Shown in pieces: positions 15,748 to 22,552 of a stretch of DNA of 64,000 bases. Numbering within the stretch: position 1 is the stretch's first letter; every line of letters begins with the position of its first letter. The DNA is taken from contig NZ_CP130831.1 in assembly GCF_030549525.1 (NCBI RefSeq), forward strand, positions 1,141,501 to 1,205,500. The letters run 5' to 3'. The notes under the pieces are model-generated. The model saw only the letters and a program-made list of their open reading frames with translations, made no database searches and was not told the DNA's origin. Origin of the DNA: Stenotrophomonas sp. 704A1. Its GTDB lineage: Bacteria > Pseudomonadota > Gammaproteobacteria > Xanthomonadales > Xanthomonadaceae. The position numbers and the translations under genes were made by a program.

Positions 15748-15820
15748 TGCGTGCAACGCCGGCGGCTGCTCCGAGTGGTCTGCAAGCTTCCCGGTCACCC
15801 GCGGCGTACTTTGGGAGTAA
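15745..15820 (+). pseudogene. Fibronectin-III-like tail fragment before rhs1
   Basis: Encodes RACNAGGCSEWSASF, then PVTRGVLWE and TAA, identical to the end of the longer remnant at 23970-24329 except for silent change. The stop is three bases before the mini-Rhs ATG, reproducing the junction GGGAGTAAGACATGA seen at the third mini-Rhs. Confidence 0.8.
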
Positions 15821-16030
15821 GACATGAATGGAATCAGCTCGTTGTTGATTCGAGCGGTACTCGCGGTGGTTCTGCTGGCGGCCTGCGTGGCCCCGGCGGC
15901 CGGCCAGGAAGTCGTCGAGTACATCCACACCGATGCACTAGGTTCGCCGGTGGCGATCACTGATGCGGGCGGCAATGTCATCGAGCGTACGGTGTATGAG
16001 CCGTATGGGGCGGTGGTCAGTCGGGCGTTG
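15745..16030. repeat. Conserved mini-Rhs 5' segment (pairs with 24254-24539)
   Basis: From the ACG junction through the signal peptide and the first part of the Rhs core, this stretch is almost identical to 24254-24539; it is clearly more diverged in mini-Rhs 2 (about 18884-19090). Similarity fades toward the DPDG point, after which the C-termini are unrelated. Such a segment is a natural anchor for homologous exchange of toxin ends. Confidence 0.8.
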
Positions 16031-16693
16031 AAGGATGGTCCTGGGTACACCGGGCATGTGACGGACTCGGGGACCGGGCTGAGTTACATGGAGCAGCGGT
16101 ATTACGACTCTGAACTGGGCGTTTTCCTTAGCGTTGATCCAATCGCTGCATACTCTCATCATGGGGGGCAAAATAGGTACTGGTACGCAAATCAAAGCCC
16201 CTATAAATTTACAGATCCCGATGGGCGGTCGGCCGCCTTGGCATTTGAGTTCATCGTTCCAGTCGTAGTCCTGGCGACTGGCTACTATGTACTTACCACC
16301 CCCCAGCAACGTGCGGATATGGGGCGTCGGCTTGAGGCTGGGATTCGAGGAGTTGTCAAACAGAGCCAAGCGAACTCTGGCGCATCGCCTGATAAGGCTA
16401 TTGTTGATGATCTCACCAGAGGTAAAGGGCCTGCGCCGGGCGAGGCGGGAAAGAAAGGTGAGCTTGGTGGCGATCCTGACGGAGGGGACGCTGACTGGAA
16501 CGGGATGAAGGACGCTCCTGGTGTTACCGGCGATGATCGGAACCTTAAATTACCCGGAGGCGGGAGCGCGAATCGTCACGATAGTACGCGCCCATACCCG
16601 GATGGATTGGTGCCTAAAGGTACGGATACGATTAGGGTGTATGTTACCGGTAGTAAAATTCCCATCACCGTGCGGTATCCAAAGAAGCCATGA
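15824..16693 (+). CDS. Mini-Rhs protein 1 with unassigned C-terminal toxin candidate
   Basis: 289 residues. Residues 1-28 form a signal peptide with a possible lipobox (LAAC, Cys 21) or a signal-peptidase I site near AAGQ. Residues 29-134 are the tail of an Rhs core: YIHTDALGSPVAITDAGGN, ERTVYEPYG, MEQRYYDSELGVFLSVDP and the closing DPDG at 131-134. Normal Rhs proteins carry hundreds of YD-repeat residues before this point; here there are none. The C-terminus (135-289) begins with a hydrophobic helix (139-157), then a Gly/Asp-rich linker, then a compact end VYVTGSKIPITVRYPKKP. That domain matches no toxin family I recognise. The stop overlaps the next ORF by four bases (ATGA), as in toxin-immunity pairs. 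Confidence 0.8.
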   Translation: MNGISSLLIRAVLAVVLLAACVAPAAGQEVVEYIHTDALGSPVAITDAGGNVIERTVYEPYGAVVSRALKDGPGYTGHVTDSGTGLSYMEQRYYDSELGVFLSVDPIAAYSHHGGQNRYWYANQSPYKFTDPDGRSAALAFEFIVPVVVLATGYYVLTTPQQRADMGRRLEAGIRGVVKQSQANSGASPDKAIVDDLTRGKGPAPGEAGKKGELGGDPDGGDADWNGMKDAPGVTGDDRNLKLPGGGSANRHDSTRPYPDGLVPKGTDTIRVYVTGSKIPITVRYPKKP

Positions 16694-17229
16694 ATAACAT
16701 ATGCGTTTGGCCTGATTTTATTGCCAGTTCCATTTCAACTGCGACGCCTCCTGACGTGCCATTTGTCCGGAATGACTGGGCGGGCATGGCATTTGATCGG
16801 AATATGCACGAGGATTTTTCCCCTGATGACGTTTGGAGTGCTTGGCTGAGTGCGGTGTCAGAGGATGCTGCTAATGTCGCGCTCTGCGCGATTCGATGCT
16901 CTGCATATGCAGAAGGAGGGATGCCAGTGAGGATTGAAGGTGGGCTGAAAGGATTAAGGTCTCACTGGATGGAGGATGGAAATTTTATGCATGATCACTA
17001 TATTTTTTCGTCCCAGAGTTCTTGGGTTGTAAGGCTCGATCAGGACGTGACTCTGTTTGCCGGGAGTGTCGAGTTCCTCCGGCGCGTGATTACTCGTCTT
17101 GGTGGTGTTGAATGCGTCGAGGAGCTCATGAGGCGTGATTTGATTGGTGATGCTGAGGATGTTGTTGGCCTCGATCATTTTGTGAAGGGTCTCCTCGCGC
17201 CATTGAAGTCCTCCGCCTTATCTGAATAG
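16690..17229 (+). CDS. Candidate immunity protein for mini-Rhs 1
   Basis: 179 residues, AT-rich codon use, no signal peptide and no TM helix, so cytoplasmic. No family is recognised; visible features are DDVWSAWLSAVSEDAANVAL, RLDQDVTLFAGSVEFLRRV and an acidic C-terminal half. ATG overlaps the stop of mini-Rhs 1 (ATGA), so both are translated together. Position, overlap and solitary occurrence are the reasons for the immunity proposal. A cytoplasmic immunity protein would imply that the toxin acts in the cytoplasm. Confidence 0.65.
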   Translation: MNNICVWPDFIASSISTATPPDVPFVRNDWAGMAFDRNMHEDFSPDDVWSAWLSAVSEDAANVALCAIRCSAYAEGGMPVRIEGGLKGLRSHWMEDGNFMHDHYIFSSQSSWVVRLDQDVTLFAGSVEFLRRVITRLGGVECVEELMRRDLIGDAEDVVGLDHFVKGLLAPLKSSALSE

Positions 17230-17632
17230 CGGCCTGGATGGCGTGCTCGTTTTTTCCCTGTGATCGACTTGGGACTGCGTCGCAGGCGCCAATGCCTCGA
17301 ATTCGCTGTATAGACTTTGCGCTCGTGAAACGGCTGTACGCCAAAGGCGGCATTTGAGCGCCGATTTTGCGTTTGCCTGTGCAGGTGGCGTTTGGGGTTG
17401 TCGTCCCGAGATGGGCGTACATCGAGCCCCATGGAGGGGTACTCTTCCGATCATATGCCTGATCGAAATGGTACGCGAATTACTGCGAGGGATGAGGACG
17501 CGATGCTGAGTAATGACACGACATCGAGACATCGGTTGAGCGATTTCAAGGGGGTTTTTAGGGTTGAGGGGCCGCTTGATGCAAAACGCATCGACAAGCA
17601 GTTTTCAGGAAAATAACCAACCGGGTATTCCG
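17230..17632. other. No confident gene; degraded cassette boundary
   Basis: About 400 bases. The motif CGTTTGGGGTTGTC at 17389-17402 matches the cassette-end sequence found beside both sufS fragments, which suggests an old junction. Short open frames here (for example one ending at 17616) have no recognisable similarity and no clear ribosome binding site. Confidence 0.5.
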
Positions 17633-17998
17633 ATGAATATTTCAACTTCACTGGCCTCCGTCATATCAATTTTTCTTCTTTCTTCCTGCGGTCAGCAGCG
17701 CGGCTGCCATTTGCAGGTTATCAATCAAGATCATGACAGTTCATCATCTCAGAAAATCTTTGCTGAAGTGGATGACGTCATTCGTTCGCGCTCTGTGGAT
17801 GGCGGTGTCGAAGTAAAGGCGGAGTTGGTGGTGTCGCAGCTTGAGCTGTCCCGGGAAGGAACGAGAAGGAGGAGGCTTTTCTATGTATTGATGGATGGAG
17901 AGGGGAGGTTCATGGATGCATCCACATGTGATGTCGGAGAAGGTCAATGTGCTTCGGTTGTTTCGAAAAAAATGGTGAAACTATGCGGCGAAGTCTGA
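17633..17998 (+). CDS. Small lipoprotein, tandem paralogue 1
   Basis: 121 residues starting at ATG 17633, with lipobox LLSSC at about residue 19. The C-terminal half (RRRRLFYVLMDGEGRFMDAS, then TCDVGEGQCASVVSKK) resembles that of the following gene (SYFVLNNYRGIFVSADTCG, then GDCVAVIAKR), so the two are paralogues. Each conserves two Cys that could pair in the periplasm. No toxin gene is directly upstream. It could be orphan immunity left from a lost cassette. Function unknown. Confidence 0.6.
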   Translation: MNISTSLASVISIFLLSSCGQQRGCHLQVINQDHDSSSSQKIFAEVDDVIRSRSVDGGVEVKAELVVSQLELSREGTRRRRLFYVLMDGEGRFMDASTCDVGEGQCASVVSKKMVKLCGEV

Positions 17999-18031
17999 AT
18001 TTATTGCATTAAGCCAAAGGAGCATATATTG

Positions 18032-18436
18032 GTGAGTAAAGTCCAGTATGCCGATCGCATTCGAAGATCAATAGTCGTAATTTTTGCAGCGATTTGCCTG
18101 GCTGGCCTTGTTGCGTGTACTAGGGAAGTGGCGAGTTCGGGTGGGGTTGTCAATCATCTCCCGAGCAGTGCAAGGGCAAATCAATACGCTGCGGCGCTCC
18201 GCTCCAGTTCTGTCGCCGGAGGTGCATCGAGGGAGCAAATATGTGAGGTCCATTTGATTGATGTTCGGCAGTCATTCGATCAGGAGGGGAATGAAAAGCT
18301 GAGAAGCTATTTCGTTTTGAACAATTACCGAGGAATTTTTGTGTCGGCGGACACTTGTGGGCTGTCCGTGGGTGACTGCGTTGCAGTTATTGCAAAGAGG
18401 TCGAATTCTGAATGTCGACTGCCGCCGAGAGATTAG
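18032..18436 (+). CDS. Small lipoprotein, tandem paralogue 2
   Basis: 134 residues with GTG at 18032; a TTG three bases earlier is also possible. A good AAAGGAG site lies at 18015-18021. Lipobox LAGLVAC falls near residue 27. The C-terminal half aligns with the preceding lipoprotein, including the two conserved Cys. It follows 33 bases behind that gene, so both are probably on one transcript. Paralogous tandem immunity genes are common in polymorphic-toxin loci, but no cognate toxin is visible for this pair. Confidence 0.6.
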   Translation: MSKVQYADRIRRSIVVIFAAICLAGLVACTREVASSGGVVNHLPSSARANQYAAALRSSSVAGGASREQICEVHLIDVRQSFDQEGNEKLRSYFVLNNYRGIFVSADTCGLSVGDCVAVIAKRSNSECRLPPRD

Positions 18437-18439
18437 GAG

Positions 18440-18883
18440 AGCGCCAACGGCGGCGGCTGGACTGTGGTGCATAACGGCGGCGCGAACAGCTTTGGTGCCA
18501 GCCGTGGAAAAGGCAGTTATGCCTACCGGGCGATAGCCTGAAACTTCGCCGGGTGTAGCCGCTACTCAGGCATTGCGATGGTTGTAGTCGCACTTCCGCC
18601 AGGCACGCCAAGCTTCCATCTGGCCGAATGGTTGACCACGCGCAAGCCGCCCTATCAGGTGCAGTGCTCGATGGGTTGGAACCAGGTGGCCGATGCCACG
18701 GAGTTCCAGCTTGAGAGCGGCGGCGATGGCAAGCGTTTGTATACGGGGCCAAAGGCTTATGTGAGCGCCAACGGCAACGCTTACAGTGCTGGTGACTACC
18801 GCGTGCGTGCCGGCAATGCAGGCGGTTGTTCGCCATGGTCAGCCGACCATCCCGCCACGCACGGCGTACTGAACTGGGATTGA
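18440..18883 (+). pseudogene. Fibronectin-III-like remnant before rhs2
   Basis: Reads GGGWTVVHNGGANSFGASRG, YAYRAIA-stop-NFAGCSRYSG, then ALPPGTPSFHLAEWL, QVQCSMGWNQVADATEFQL and NAGGCSPWSADHPATHGVLN. These are repeating units with the W...A..Y.....GS.AYR..ACN..GCS.YS pattern of fibronectin-III-like modules found in long secreted Rhs-type proteins. An in-frame stop interrupts the first unit and no start is evident, so it is a decayed gene end lying just upstream of mini-Rhs 2. Confidence 0.7.
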
Positions 18884-18919
18884 GCCAGGAATGGAATCAC
18901 TTCTCTACTGATTCGCGCG

Positions 18920-19822
18920 GTGCTTCTTGTTGTGGCGACGATGGCCGGTGCTGCGTCGGCTGCGGCCCAGGAAGTGGTGGAATACATCCACACTGACGCG
19001 CTGGGCTCACCAGTGGCAATCACCGATGCAGGCGGGAATGTCATCGAGCGTACGGTGTATGAGCCGTATGGAGCGGTAGTCAATCGACCGCTCAAGGATG
19101 GGCCGGGGTATACCGGGCATGTGACGGACTTGGGTACGGGGCTGAGTATGCAGCAGCGGTACTACGACCCGGCTATTGCATCTTTCATAAGTGCGGATCC
19201 GGTTGAGGCTAATGGGCATACGTCTCCCAATTTCAATCGTTATAAGTATGCCCTTGGAAATCCGTATAGTCATGTAGACCCAGACGGTCGTTGTGAGAGC
19301 GTATCCACATGCCAGATGATGAGAGATGACCTGGCAGTCATAAACGGCGAGATGGGGCTGGATGAGCGACGGTCTCGCCAGGAGGCAAGAGCGGCCGGAG
19401 TCGCTGCGGGAGTTTCAGTTCTGGCTGCCAGTCGTATTCCAGCAGCGACTGCAGCTGTCATCGGTGGTGCTAAGAGCGCATTTATCAATATTGCTAGTCG
19501 CGTTGCGTCGCTCACTCGATCTCAGCATCAGGCTATTAAGAAGACAAATAACATTGTTGATGATAATGCGAAGCCTCACGACTTTGATGGGGCTGCTAAA
19601 GAGCTTCGCGGGATTGAGATCGGCTTTGATCATGTGACCGAGATGCAAAACTCATTGAAGGGGCTGAGCTCCGCCGCAAAAAGCTTGAGGGGAAGTTTGA
19701 ATAATCCGAGTCTTTCTAAGGGGCAGCGTGTTAGGATCCAGCGAACGCTTGACAAGGCGGATGAAAAAATAGCGAAGATGAAGGAGGCGCTTGGTGGTGG
19801 AAGATGGCTTGCTGCTAGATAG
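18920..19822 (+). CDS. Mini-Rhs protein 2 with Ntox28-like C-terminus
   Basis: 300 residues from the GTG at 18920. The equivalent of the ATG used by mini-Rhs 1 and 3 is AGG here (around 18891), so the signal peptide is shortened to MLLVVATMAGAASAAAQ and lacks its basic start. The Rhs core runs to DPDG at about 120-123. An Ala-rich linker with a hydrophobic stretch follows. The last 80 residues (KPHDFDGAAKELRGIEIGFD, HVTEMQNSLKGLSSAAKSL, LSKGQRVRIQRTLDKADEKI) resemble polymorphic toxin type 28, a predicted RNase domain. The assignment is by pattern only. The altered start may mean low expression or a resting cassette. It overlaps the immunity candidate downstream. Confidence 0.7.
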   Translation: MLLVVATMAGAASAAAQEVVEYIHTDALGSPVAITDAGGNVIERTVYEPYGAVVNRPLKDGPGYTGHVTDLGTGLSMQQRYYDPAIASFISADPVEANGHTSPNFNRYKYALGNPYSHVDPDGRCESVSTCQMMRDDLAVINGEMGLDERRSRQEARAAGVAAGVSVLAASRIPAATAAVIGGAKSAFINIASRVASLTRSQHQAIKKTNNIVDDNAKPHDFDGAAKELRGIEIGFDHVTEMQNSLKGLSSAAKSLRGSLNNPSLSKGQRVRIQRTLDKADEKIAKMKEALGGGRWLAAR

Positions 19823-20249
19823 GCTCTACAGGATTTCCGGGATTCTCACAGATGACCCCGACTCCCCAAGCTACATGTTGGTGTCGAGGTCGTTGTTTCA
19901 TTGTGATCCGGAGATTCGGGAGAGAGCCATCTTCATAGGCGGGTTGCGTTGGGCGGATTCGCTGATTCTTGGTTGTTTTATTGGAATTATTACGGTGGGG
20001 CAGGAGTCTGTTGATGATAATCGGAGGTTGATGGTTGAATCGCTTGTTTCTGCGGTGCTTCGGGGGAGGCTTGATGCAGCTTCAATAGAGGAGTGGCTCA
20101 GGACGGTGCTCAGTTCGAATGATTATGAATCACTCTTGGCTAAGGTCGCCTACATTGGCTTGCTGCGCATTCAGGGAAAGATGTCGGTCTCTGAGTTTGC
20201 ATCTCTTGATTACGACGATGTATCTGTTGATTCATCAGTCATTTCTTGA
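19794..20249 (+). CDS. Candidate immunity protein for mini-Rhs 2
   Basis: 151 residues with no signal peptide. AAGGAGG at 19781-19787 places the start at GTG 19794 (or 19797). The gene begins inside mini-Rhs 2, overlapping its last 29 bases in another frame. Sequence such as CDPEIRERAIFIGGLRW and a generally helical pattern suggest an alpha-helical repeat fold of HEAT type. No family is recognised. The position right behind an Ntox28-like toxin makes immunity the best guess. Confidence 0.65.
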   Translation: MVEDGLLLDRLYRISGILTDDPDSPSYMLVSRSLFHCDPEIRERAIFIGGLRWADSLILGCFIGIITVGQESVDDNRRLMVESLVSAVLRGRLDAASIEEWLRTVLSSNDYESLLAKVAYIGLLRIQGKMSVSEFASLDYDDVSVDSSVIS

Positions 20250-20383
20250 GTTATGCATTTCATTTTTCGCGTTAAAGACGGCGGTGCCGCATGATGGTGG
20301 TTGGGGCTCGTTCGTCGATCAACTGTCAGCGGGATATGTCACTCGCTTCTAGCTGGAGAGTGGTGTCGGCGGGGATGTGTTTA

Positions 20384-20851
20384 ATGAAATATCTTTTGCA
20401 TTCTATAGCTTTGTCTTTGCTGCTCGCTGGCTGCGGGAGCGGAGGGCCCCAGGACGATCGCTTCTACCGAGATGAGAAGTCTGAAGAAGCGCAAAGTTTG
20501 GTCCTTTCCGAAGAAGATTTGAAACGTCAGATTTCGATGGCTGAAGATGGGAGCGCGGAGGCTCGGCTAAGGCTCGAATGGCACTATTCGACGCGTGGCG
20601 ATATGGAGCGATATCGTTACTGGCTTGAGGAGGGGGTCGCGCGAATGGACGTCAGTTCAATGCAGCGATTGGCCCTTTTTCTGTCCCTGGAGCAAGGCGG
20701 GGGAGATTGTAAGCGTGCGATGCAGATCCTGGAGGAAGGCTTGCGTCTTGATCCGCCGGAGACAACACGTGCATTGATGGAGGCAGATCTTGAGAGATTG
20801 CGCCATGAACGGATTGGGATTCCGCCTTGCGGGGCGGGGTTCTCCAATTAG
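20384..20851 (+). CDS. Lipoprotein with Sel1/TPR-like helices
   Basis: 155 residues, ATG at 20384, lipobox LLLAGC near residue 17. The mature part contains repeats of the Sel1/TPR kind: SAEARLRLEWHYSTRGD, RYRYWLEEGVARMDVSSMQR, LALFLSLEQGGGDCKRAMQI. Sel1-like proteins mediate protein contacts and several are immunity proteins of secreted effectors. Here it lies just before a remnant of an Rhs core (20863-20910), so the toxin it may have matched is gone or was never adjacent. Confidence 0.65.
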   Translation: MKYLLHSIALSLLLAGCGSGGPQDDRFYRDEKSEEAQSLVLSEEDLKRQISMAEDGSAEARLRLEWHYSTRGDMERYRYWLEEGVARMDVSSMQRLALFLSLEQGGGDCKRAMQILEEGLRLDPPETTRALMEADLERLRHERIGIPPCGAGFSN

Positions 20852-20862
20852 GGGCCGCCTGT

Positions 20863-20910
20863 GCTTGTGCCCATAACAATCCTTACGAGATCAATGATCC
20901 AGACGGGCTG
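20863..20910 (+). pseudogene. Rhs-core end remnant (NPYEINDPDG)
   Basis: Codes for AHNNPYEINDPDGL, the hallmark end of an Rhs core (compare ALGNPYSHVDPDGR in mini-Rhs 2). Nothing of the core survives upstream and no toxin follows, so this is the scar of a fourth Rhs cassette. Confidence 0.75.
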
Positions 20911-20997
20911 TGCGGAGTGTGCTCTGACTCGGACTCGGGGTCACTAGATGGGCTGGTTCTGAGAGGAAAGCTGCTCTCTTCGCTCAGCGGCGTTGAC

Positions 20998-21192
20998 ATG
21001 AGGCAGGTTGGATTCGTGGCTTTCGGGGTAGTGCTTGCATGCCAATTCGCGGCGTGTCAAATGTCTGCAGAAGATAAAGCGCCGCACAAGATGAGCTGCG
21101 GACGAACGATGCAGAACGCGAAGAGCGACTTTCAGGGCCCTTGCAGAGCCTCGGCTTGGGCTATTTGGAAGCCTGCGAAGCCAAGCTGCTGA
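20998..21192 (+). pseudogene. Truncated copy of the lipoprotein at 23453
   Basis: The first 37 codons match the intact lipoprotein at 23453-23959 (MSAEDKAPHKMSCG shared). A two-base deletion then changes GCGTGCAGAGCG to GCGAAGAGCG near 21120, and similarity ends at 21148, where unrelated sequence begins. The upstream flank CACTAGATG...GCTGCTCTC is also shared with 23.4 kb, so the repeat includes the promoter region. Confidence 0.8.
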
Positions 21193-21231
21193 TGCATTTC
21201 ACCGAAGGACGCTGCTCGAATCAGTAGAAGA

Positions 21232-21545
21232 GTGATTGCAGTTATGCCTATCGCGCGCGTGCCTGCAACTTCGTGGGGTGCAGCCCTTACTCAGGCATCG
21301 TGACGGTAACAGTGGCACTTCCGCCAGGGACGCCCCCACTTCTATCTGGCCGAATGGCTGACCACGCGCAAGGCGCTCTACCAAGTGCAGTGCTCGGTCG
21401 GGTGGAGCCAAATGACCGACGCCACCGAGTGCCAGCTTGAGAGTGGTGGCGGTGGCAAGCGTCTGTATACCGGGCCCAACGCCTATGTGAGTGCAAACGG
21501 CAATGCGTATTGTGCCGGCAACTATCGAGTGCGTGCGTGCCTGTA
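21232..21545 (+). pseudogene. Fibronectin-III-like remnant, frameshifted
   Basis: Begins AGTTATGCCTATCGCGC (SYAYRARACNFVGCSPYSG, then VTVTVALPPGTP). A C-run (ACGCCCCCACT near 21330) shifts the frame, after which FYLAEWLTTRKALYQVQ, CSVGWSQMTDATECQL and NYRVRAC continue in another frame and end in a stop. It parallels the remnant at 18440-18883, confirming repeated copies of one ancestral segment. Confidence 0.7.
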
Positions 21546-21620
21546 ACGCAGGCGGAGGGTCAACGCTAGAACGAGCCCTGGCGCGTAAATTGCGGTCGAA
21601 GACTACTTCTTTAAGGTGAA

Positions 21621-22103
21621 ATGATGTATCCCGGACACCGATGGTTTGCAGTTGTTGCGCTAGTTTTCATCCTTGGCGCTTGTTCTTCATCCAGTCAGGA
21701 CGTGGGATCCGCGGGAGCTCCAAGCGCCTGTAAATTTCGTGGCAATGCGTTGGGAGCTGAAACATGCATGACCACGATGTTTGCGCTGTTGTCGCAGCCA
21801 GAAAAATTTGATGGGCGATTGGTTTCTTTCCATGCATGGGTAGATCAGGTCAACGGCGCGATCTTGCTCTTTCCCTCGCGTGATGAAATGGAGGCAAGGA
21901 ACTCATTCAGTTCATTGGTGGCCTATCCAGAAGCAAGTCCGGGTGCCTTTCGAGAAATTCCTTCGGTTGAGGGTGGGGAGGAGAAATTCTTGCGGGTGAC
22001 CGGCACGTTTCGTTGGAATCGCGATGGTGCTTCCAGAACCCCAAGTGCTCCAGTGGATGCAGATCGGATGGGTGTAATGGAAGGCGTTCATTTGGGTCTA
22101 TAG
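21621..22103 (+). CDS. Lipoprotein with FDGR/OB-fold-like core, copy 2
   Basis: 160 residues, differing from the protein at 14994-15476 at nine positions by eye, with lipobox FILGACSS. Most changes lie in the signal peptide and mid-region; the last 50 residues are identical. It has an intact frame, a possible AAGGTG ribosome binding site before ATGATG, and the same terminator downstream, so it is probably functional. No toxin gene is directly adjacent upstream. Confidence 0.75.
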   Translation: MMYPGHRWFAVVALVFILGACSSSSQDVGSAGAPSACKFRGNALGAETCMTTMFALLSQPEKFDGRLVSFHAWVDQVNGAILLFPSRDEMEARNSFSSLVAYPEASPGAFREIPSVEGGEEKFLRVTGTFRWNRDGASRTPSAPVDADRMGVMEGVHLGL

Positions 22104-22235
22104 CGAATGCGTCGAGTGGCGACAGGTGCTTGCGAGTCTTGTCGGCGAAGCTTGTCGTTGCTCGTCTGGTGCGTGATGTGTAGGTGACGTTTGGGGTTGT
22201 CCGTCCCGTAGGTAGGCATCGGCAGCCGTTAGAAA

Positions 22236-22267
22236 GAAGAACGCCGCGGTCTCCCGCGGCGTTCTTC
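22236..22267. terminator. 14-bp-stem bidirectional terminator, second suf-terminator copy
   Basis: GAAGAACGCCGCGG-TCTC-CCGCGGCGTTCTTC is a perfect inverted repeat. It corresponds to the hairpins at 15613 and 25706 and again stands directly before a sufS 3' end. Confidence 0.8.
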
Positions 22268-22291
22268 TGCTCCTCGGCTACTGCTGAAAAC

Positions 22292-22466
22292 TCACCCCAA
22301 CAACTTCCGCACCTTCGTCAACGCCGCCATGAACCGTTCCATCTCTTCAGGCGTGTTGTAGAACACCAACGACGCACGACAGGTCTCCGCCACCCCGTAG
22401 CACTGCAGCAGCGGATACGCGCAGTGCTGGCCCGAACGCGCGGCCACGCCTTCCAGGTCCAGCAGG
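22292..22466 (-). pseudogene. sufS: sufS 3'-end fragment 2 (about 57 codons, includes catalytic Cys region)
   Basis: On the minus strand it encodes LLDLEGVAARSGQHCAYPLL, then QCYGVAETCRASLVFYNTPE, EMERFMAALTKVRKLLG and a stop. The resident SufS reads SGQHCAHPLLQYYGVAATCR and SLAFYNTHEEIERFMAAL. The substitutions suggest an old duplication or import from a related strain rather than a recent copy. The left part joins fibronectin-III-like sequence after CCAGCAGG. Confidence 0.92.
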
Positions 22467-22552
22467 ACCGCACGTATTGCGCCAGCAACTACCGAGTACG
22501 TGCATGCAACGGCGGCGGCTGTTCCGAGCGGTCTGCAAGCTTCGGCGCCCCT
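22467..22552 (+). pseudogene. Fibronectin-III-like sliver joined to sufS fragment 2
   Basis: Encodes RTYCASNYRVRACNGGGCSE, then RSASF, the last part of the module seen complete at 23970-24329. It changes to unrelated sequence (GCGCCCCTCCAG) near 22553, where the orphan toxin region begins. Confidence 0.7.

Larger units (their letters stand above)
21601..22375. repeat. Duplicated lipoprotein-terminator-sufS block, copy 2
   Basis: Second copy of the block at 14975-15747: GACTACTTCTTTA, lipoprotein gene, cassette-end motif at 22188-22201, hairpin terminator, sufS 3' end. The sufS part is longer here and continues to 22466. Confidence 0.8.
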
